A stretch of 17,418 nt of DNA from Nitrospinota bacterium. GTDB lineage: Bacteria > Tectomicrobia > Entotheonellia > J063. The DNA is taken from the NCBI GenBank assembly GCA_003696125.1, contig RFHZ01000167.1, positions 1-17,418 of the forward strand, read 5' to 3'. The position numbers were made by a program, and so were the translations under genes. The notes under the pieces are model-generated. The model was not told the DNA's origin. It was given only the letters and a program-made list of their open reading frames with translations, and did not search any database. Shown in pieces: positions 15,562 through 17,418 of this stretch. How positions within the stretch are numbered: position 1 is the stretch's first letter; every line of letters starts with the position of its first letter.

Positions 15562-16545
15562 TTATACATACCCCCGGAGTTCAGGGATGACCCACAGCGG
15601 TTTTTCTCCAGCCGCCACCCGCTGAATGTTCAGGTACCCATTCCGGAAAGCCTTGGGCCAGTTTTCCCAGGTGGGCCCGGCGATATGGGGGGTGGCCACC
15701 ACTTCCTCCAGGGCAAAGAGGGGATTATCAGGGGGAGGAGGCTCCTGGGCAAAGACATCGAGTCCTGCTCCGGCAATGCGATGCTCTTTTAGAGCGGTAT
15801 AGAGCGCCTCTTCATCGACCACCGGACCACGGCAGGTGTTGATGAGCACCGCCGTCGGTTTCATGAGGGCAAATTCCCGGGCACCGATCATTCCCCGCGT
15901 CTGCTCGTTCAGGGGGACGTGCAGGCTGATGATATCCGAAGTGGTCAACAGTTCCTTAAAGGAGACAAACCGAATGCCGAGGAGGTCTTCCTGGTCTTCG
16001 GGCAGGCGGAATATATCGTAGTACTGCACCCGCATATCGAAAGCGAGAGCCCGGCGGGCCACCTTCTTCCCGATCATCCCTAATCCGACCAGGCCGAGGG
16101 TCTTTCCGGCCAGCTCATAGGTGGGGAGTTCGGTAAAGTCTACCAGTCGCCATTTCCCTGCCTTCACATTGGCATTATGATAGATCACCCGCTTGTACAC
16201 GGCGAGCATCAGCATCAGGGTATGCTCGGCCACGGCCACGGCGTTGGCGCCACCGTTGTTCGCAATCGGAATACCGGCCTTCCGGGCCAGCTCGAGATCG
16301 ATCCGGTCATATCCCGCACTGATCAACTGAATCAGTTTAAGAGAGGAGGCCGCCTCAAAGAAGGCCTTCCCTATTCTCCAGGAAAATCCCAAGAAGAAAT
16401 CGGCGTCTTTCAGAGCCGCCTGCAGCTCCTCATCACTCACATTACGATCCAGCACATGGAGGGTAAAACCATCGGGCAGGAGATCCTGCGCCATTTCCAT
16501 AACCTTTGGTGCCATGCGCGGCATAAAGACGATCTTGTATGACAT
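15562..16545 (-). CDS. D-isomer-specific 2-hydroxyacid dehydrogenase
   Basis: A 327-residue NAD-dependent enzyme interconverting D-2-hydroxyacids and 2-oxoacids. The N-terminal part of the catalytic domain contains LIQLISAGYDRIDL (71-84). The nucleotide-binding domain has GLVGLGMIGKKVARR (G154, G156, G159), with D177 at the end of strand two favouring NAD over NADP. The catalytic triad is R239 (INTCRGPVVDE), E268 (VFAQEPPP) and H287 (TPHIAGPTW). Length is normal. Substrate is not predictable: glyoxylate/hydroxypyruvate, lactate and phosphoglycerate dehydrogenase-like members share these motifs, and no ACT domain is present. The ATG at 16545 has AAAGGG about five bases upstream. Confidence 0.93.
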   Translation of the reverse strand: MSYKIVFMPRMAPKVMEMAQDLLPDGFTLHVLDRNVSDEELQAALKDADFFLGFSWRIGKAFFEAASSLKLIQLISAGYDRIDLELARKAGIPIANNGGANAVAVAEHTLMLMLAVYKRVIYHNANVKAGKWRLVDFTELPTYELAGKTLGLVGLGMIGKKVARRALAFDMRVQYYDIFRLPEDQEDLLGIRFVSFKELLTTSDIISLHVPLNEQTRGMIGAREFALMKPTAVLINTCRGPVVDEEALYTALKEHRIAGAGLDVFAQEPPPPDNPLFALEEVVATPHIAGPTWENWPKAFRNGYLNIQRVAAGEKPLWVIPELRGYV

Positions 16546-16568
16546 TATTGCCCTTTCCCCCTTTCCTG

Positions 16569-16579
16569 GTTCTTAGAAC
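16569..16579. repeat. Small palindrome in the dehydrogenase leader
   Basis: GTTCTTAGAAC is a perfect 5-bp inverted repeat around one base, about 24 nt upstream of the dehydrogenase ATG. It could be an operator half-site pair or chance. Confidence 0.25.
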
Positions 16580-16701
16580 AGAGTCCTATGTCTCCTCAAC
16601 CTCTCCTGGTGTAAGCTCTCACCCCTCTTTCCCCATCACCTCCCTTCTCTTGCCCTCCTACCGGAACAGGTCGCTCGCAGCCCTTCACCCCCCTGCCCGT
16701 C

Positions 16702-16731
16702 AGTCTACAAAAAAAACGATCGACTCGTCAA
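16702..16731 (-). promoter_or_regulatory. Candidate promoter of the D-2-hydroxyacid dehydrogenase
   Basis: On the minus strand TTGACG (16731-16726) precedes TAGACT (16707-16702) by 18 bases; the spacer contains a run of eight T. The start would be near 16695, giving a leader of about 150 nt. The rest of 16546-16701 is pyrimidine-rich on the plus strand and holds no gene that I can support. Confidence 0.45.
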
Positions 16732-16757
16732 CCGAAAAGCACCCGGCTTTCGTCAAC
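16725..16757. repeat. Direct repeat TCGTCAAC, 25-bp period
   Basis: TCGTCAAC occurs at 16725-16732 and 16750-16757. The first copy overlaps the candidate -35 box of the dehydrogenase promoter, so the pair could bind a regulator on one DNA face or offer two -35 boxes. Between them lie CGAAAAGC and GCTTTCG, an imperfect hairpin. Confidence 0.35.
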
Positions 16758-16793
16758 AAAACCATCCGTCTCCTGGACAGGAGGTCTCTTCCC

Positions 16794-16822
16794 TTGACAA
16801 ATATCCTGAGATGCAGTAGCTT
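16794..16822 (+). promoter_or_regulatory. Candidate promoter of the ThDP-enzyme gene
   Basis: A perfect TTGACA (16794-16799) lies 17 bases before TAGCTT (16817-16822), a poor -10 with three of six matches. An activator may be needed. Start near 16829, leader about 87 nt. Confidence 0.45.
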
Positions 16823-16839
16823 CTCTGGCAAGGAGAGGG

Positions 16840-16891
16840 AGCCGGAGCAGTCCGGCTTTGCGATAGGATGGATGGAGCGATCACCATCCAT
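16840..16891 (+). promoter_or_regulatory. Two tandem hairpins in the ThDP-enzyme leader
   Basis: The first stem is AGCCGGA (16840-16846) with TCCGGCT (16851-16857), a GCAG loop and a trailing UU, which is attenuator-like but with too few U. The second is ATGGATGG (16868-16875) with CCATCCAT (16884-16891), an 8-nt loop, ending about nine bases before the ribosome site AAAGGAGG (16901-16908). Confidence 0.45.
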
Positions 16892-16915
16892 GTACGCTGG
16901 AAAGGAGGAATCATT

Positions 16916-17418
16916 ATGCGTATGGTCAGTGGACGGAGGGCGTTCCTGGAGATTCTTCGGCAGGAAGGGGTCCGTTATATCTTTGGGAACCCGGGGACAA
17001 CAGAGCTCCCCCTGATGGATGGTTTAGTCGACTACCAGGACATCCACTATATCCTGGCCCTGCAAGAGGGGGTGGCCATTGGGGCTGCTGACGGCTATGC
17101 CCAGGCAAGCGGGAATCTCGGGGTGGTCAATGTGCATGTGGCCCCGGGACTGGGCAACGCCATGGGGATGCTTTATGATGCCTACCGGGCCCATACCCCT
17201 CTGCTGGTCACTGCCGGTCAGCAGGACCAACATCTCCAGCTCAGCGAGCCTCTCCTCTGGGCCGATCTGGTCGAGATGGCCCGTCCCCTGGTCAAGTGGA
17301 GCTACGAAGTCCGGACCTTGCGCGATCTCCCGGTCATCATCCGGCGGGCGATCAAGACCGCACTCACCCCTCCTACCGGCCCGGTCTTCCTCTCCCTCCC
17401 CATGGATGTCCTCTATGA
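16916..17418 (+). CDS. ThDP-dependent decarboxylase, benzoylformate-decarboxylase-like, 3' end cut off
   Basis: The first 167 residues of a thiamine-diphosphate enzyme, covering the N-terminal pyrimidine-binding domain. It reads MRMVSGRRAFLEILRQEGV, then GNPGTTELPLMDG (24-36), the catalytic LALQEGVAIGAADGYAQASG with cofactor-activating E51, NVHVAPGLGNAMG with H74, and LLVTAGQQ...RPLVKWSYE. The last two and H74 strongly resemble benzoylformate decarboxylase (E47 and H70 there), while its Ser26 position is Thr28 here. Acetolactate synthase-like and other 2-oxoacid decarboxylases are the alternatives. The ATG at 16916 has AAAGGAGG about seven bases upstream. About 360-380 residues are missing at the right edge. 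It is divergent from the D-2-hydroxyacid dehydrogenase, so a joint role in 2-oxoacid metabolism is possible. Confidence 0.9.
   Translation, partial: MRMVSGRRAFLEILRQEGVRYIFGNPGTTELPLMDGLVDYQDIHYILALQEGVAIGAADGYAQASGNLGVVNVHVAPGLGNAMGMLYDAYRAHTPLLVTAGQQDQHLQLSEPLLWADLVEMARPLVKWSYEVRTLRDLPVIIRRAIKTALTPPTGPVFLSLPMDVLY

Noticed and set aside
16569-16579. A LexA-type SOS box
   Set aside because: The GTTC/GAAC halves are in an orientation and spacing that fit neither the Gram-positive nor the gammaproteobacterial LexA consensus.
16546-16701. A short leader ORF with GTG start before the dehydrogenase
   Set aside because: A roughly 26-codon frame exists in the purine-rich leader, but its composition is low-complexity and no leader-peptide signature is seen.
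16794-16915. A TPP riboswitch upstream of the ThDP-enzyme gene
   Set aside because: CTGAGA is present at 16806-16811 but inside the predicted promoter spacer, and the second conserved THI-box half is missing. The enzyme uses ThDP and does not make or import it.
1-17418. A new defence, mobile or secondary-metabolism system
   Set aside because: Every supported gene belongs to a known housekeeping, secretion, respiration or central-metabolism family. No recombinase, transposase, nuclease, array or unexplained large ORF remains.

Overview
This window is ordinary-looking chromosomal DNA from a Gram-negative bacterium with roughly mid-50s GC by eye. Evidence for the cell type is a type II secretion pseudopilin cluster, KdsC (the KDO step of lipopolysaccharide synthesis), a FimV/HubP-like envelope protein, and a three-gene succinate dehydrogenase of the di-heme cytochrome b558 type. 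That Sdh type is common in deltaproteobacterial, Bacteroidetes and some candidate-phylum genomes. I cannot fix the phylum from the sequence; a Desulfobacterota- or NC10-like lineage is only a guess. I see no tRNA, rRNA, CRISPR array, insertion sequence, phage gene or toxin/defence gene.

Layout. The minus-strand block at 1-7195 reads, in transcription order, kdsC - gspG - gspH - gspI - gspJ - gspK - gspN - alaS (alaS runs off the left edge). A divergent promoter region (7196-7491) separates it from a plus-strand LarA-like nickel racemase homologue (7492-8748). A strong hairpin lies between that gene and the next minus-strand block. The second minus block (8837-14600) reads sdhC - sdhA - sdhB - fimV-like - DUF2007 - sirB1-like; the first five genes are spaced by 13 nt or less or overlap, so they look like one operon. 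A second divergent region (14601-14866) leads to plus-strand pdxH. A hairpin then separates pdxH from a convergent D-2-hydroxyacid dehydrogenase (minus). A third divergent region (16546-16915) precedes a plus-strand benzoylformate-decarboxylase-like ThDP enzyme that is cut by the right edge.

How the genes relate. gspG-K encode the major and all four minor pseudopilins of a type II secretion system, plus GspN; the usual GspL and GspM are missing from between K and N. SdhCAB is a complete membrane succinate:quinone oxidoreductase. Three genes handle 2-hydroxy or 2-oxo acids (LarA-like, D-2-hydroxyacid dehydrogenase, decarboxylase-like), but they are not one operon and their substrates are unknown.

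I found no clear new system. The points most worth a second look are the FimV-like and DUF2007 genes tightly coupled to sdhCAB, the T2SS cluster lacking L and M, a matching motif in both divergent leaders of sdhC and pdxH, structured leaders upstream of the larA-like and decarboxylase-like genes, and an acidic run inserted in the AlaS linker.
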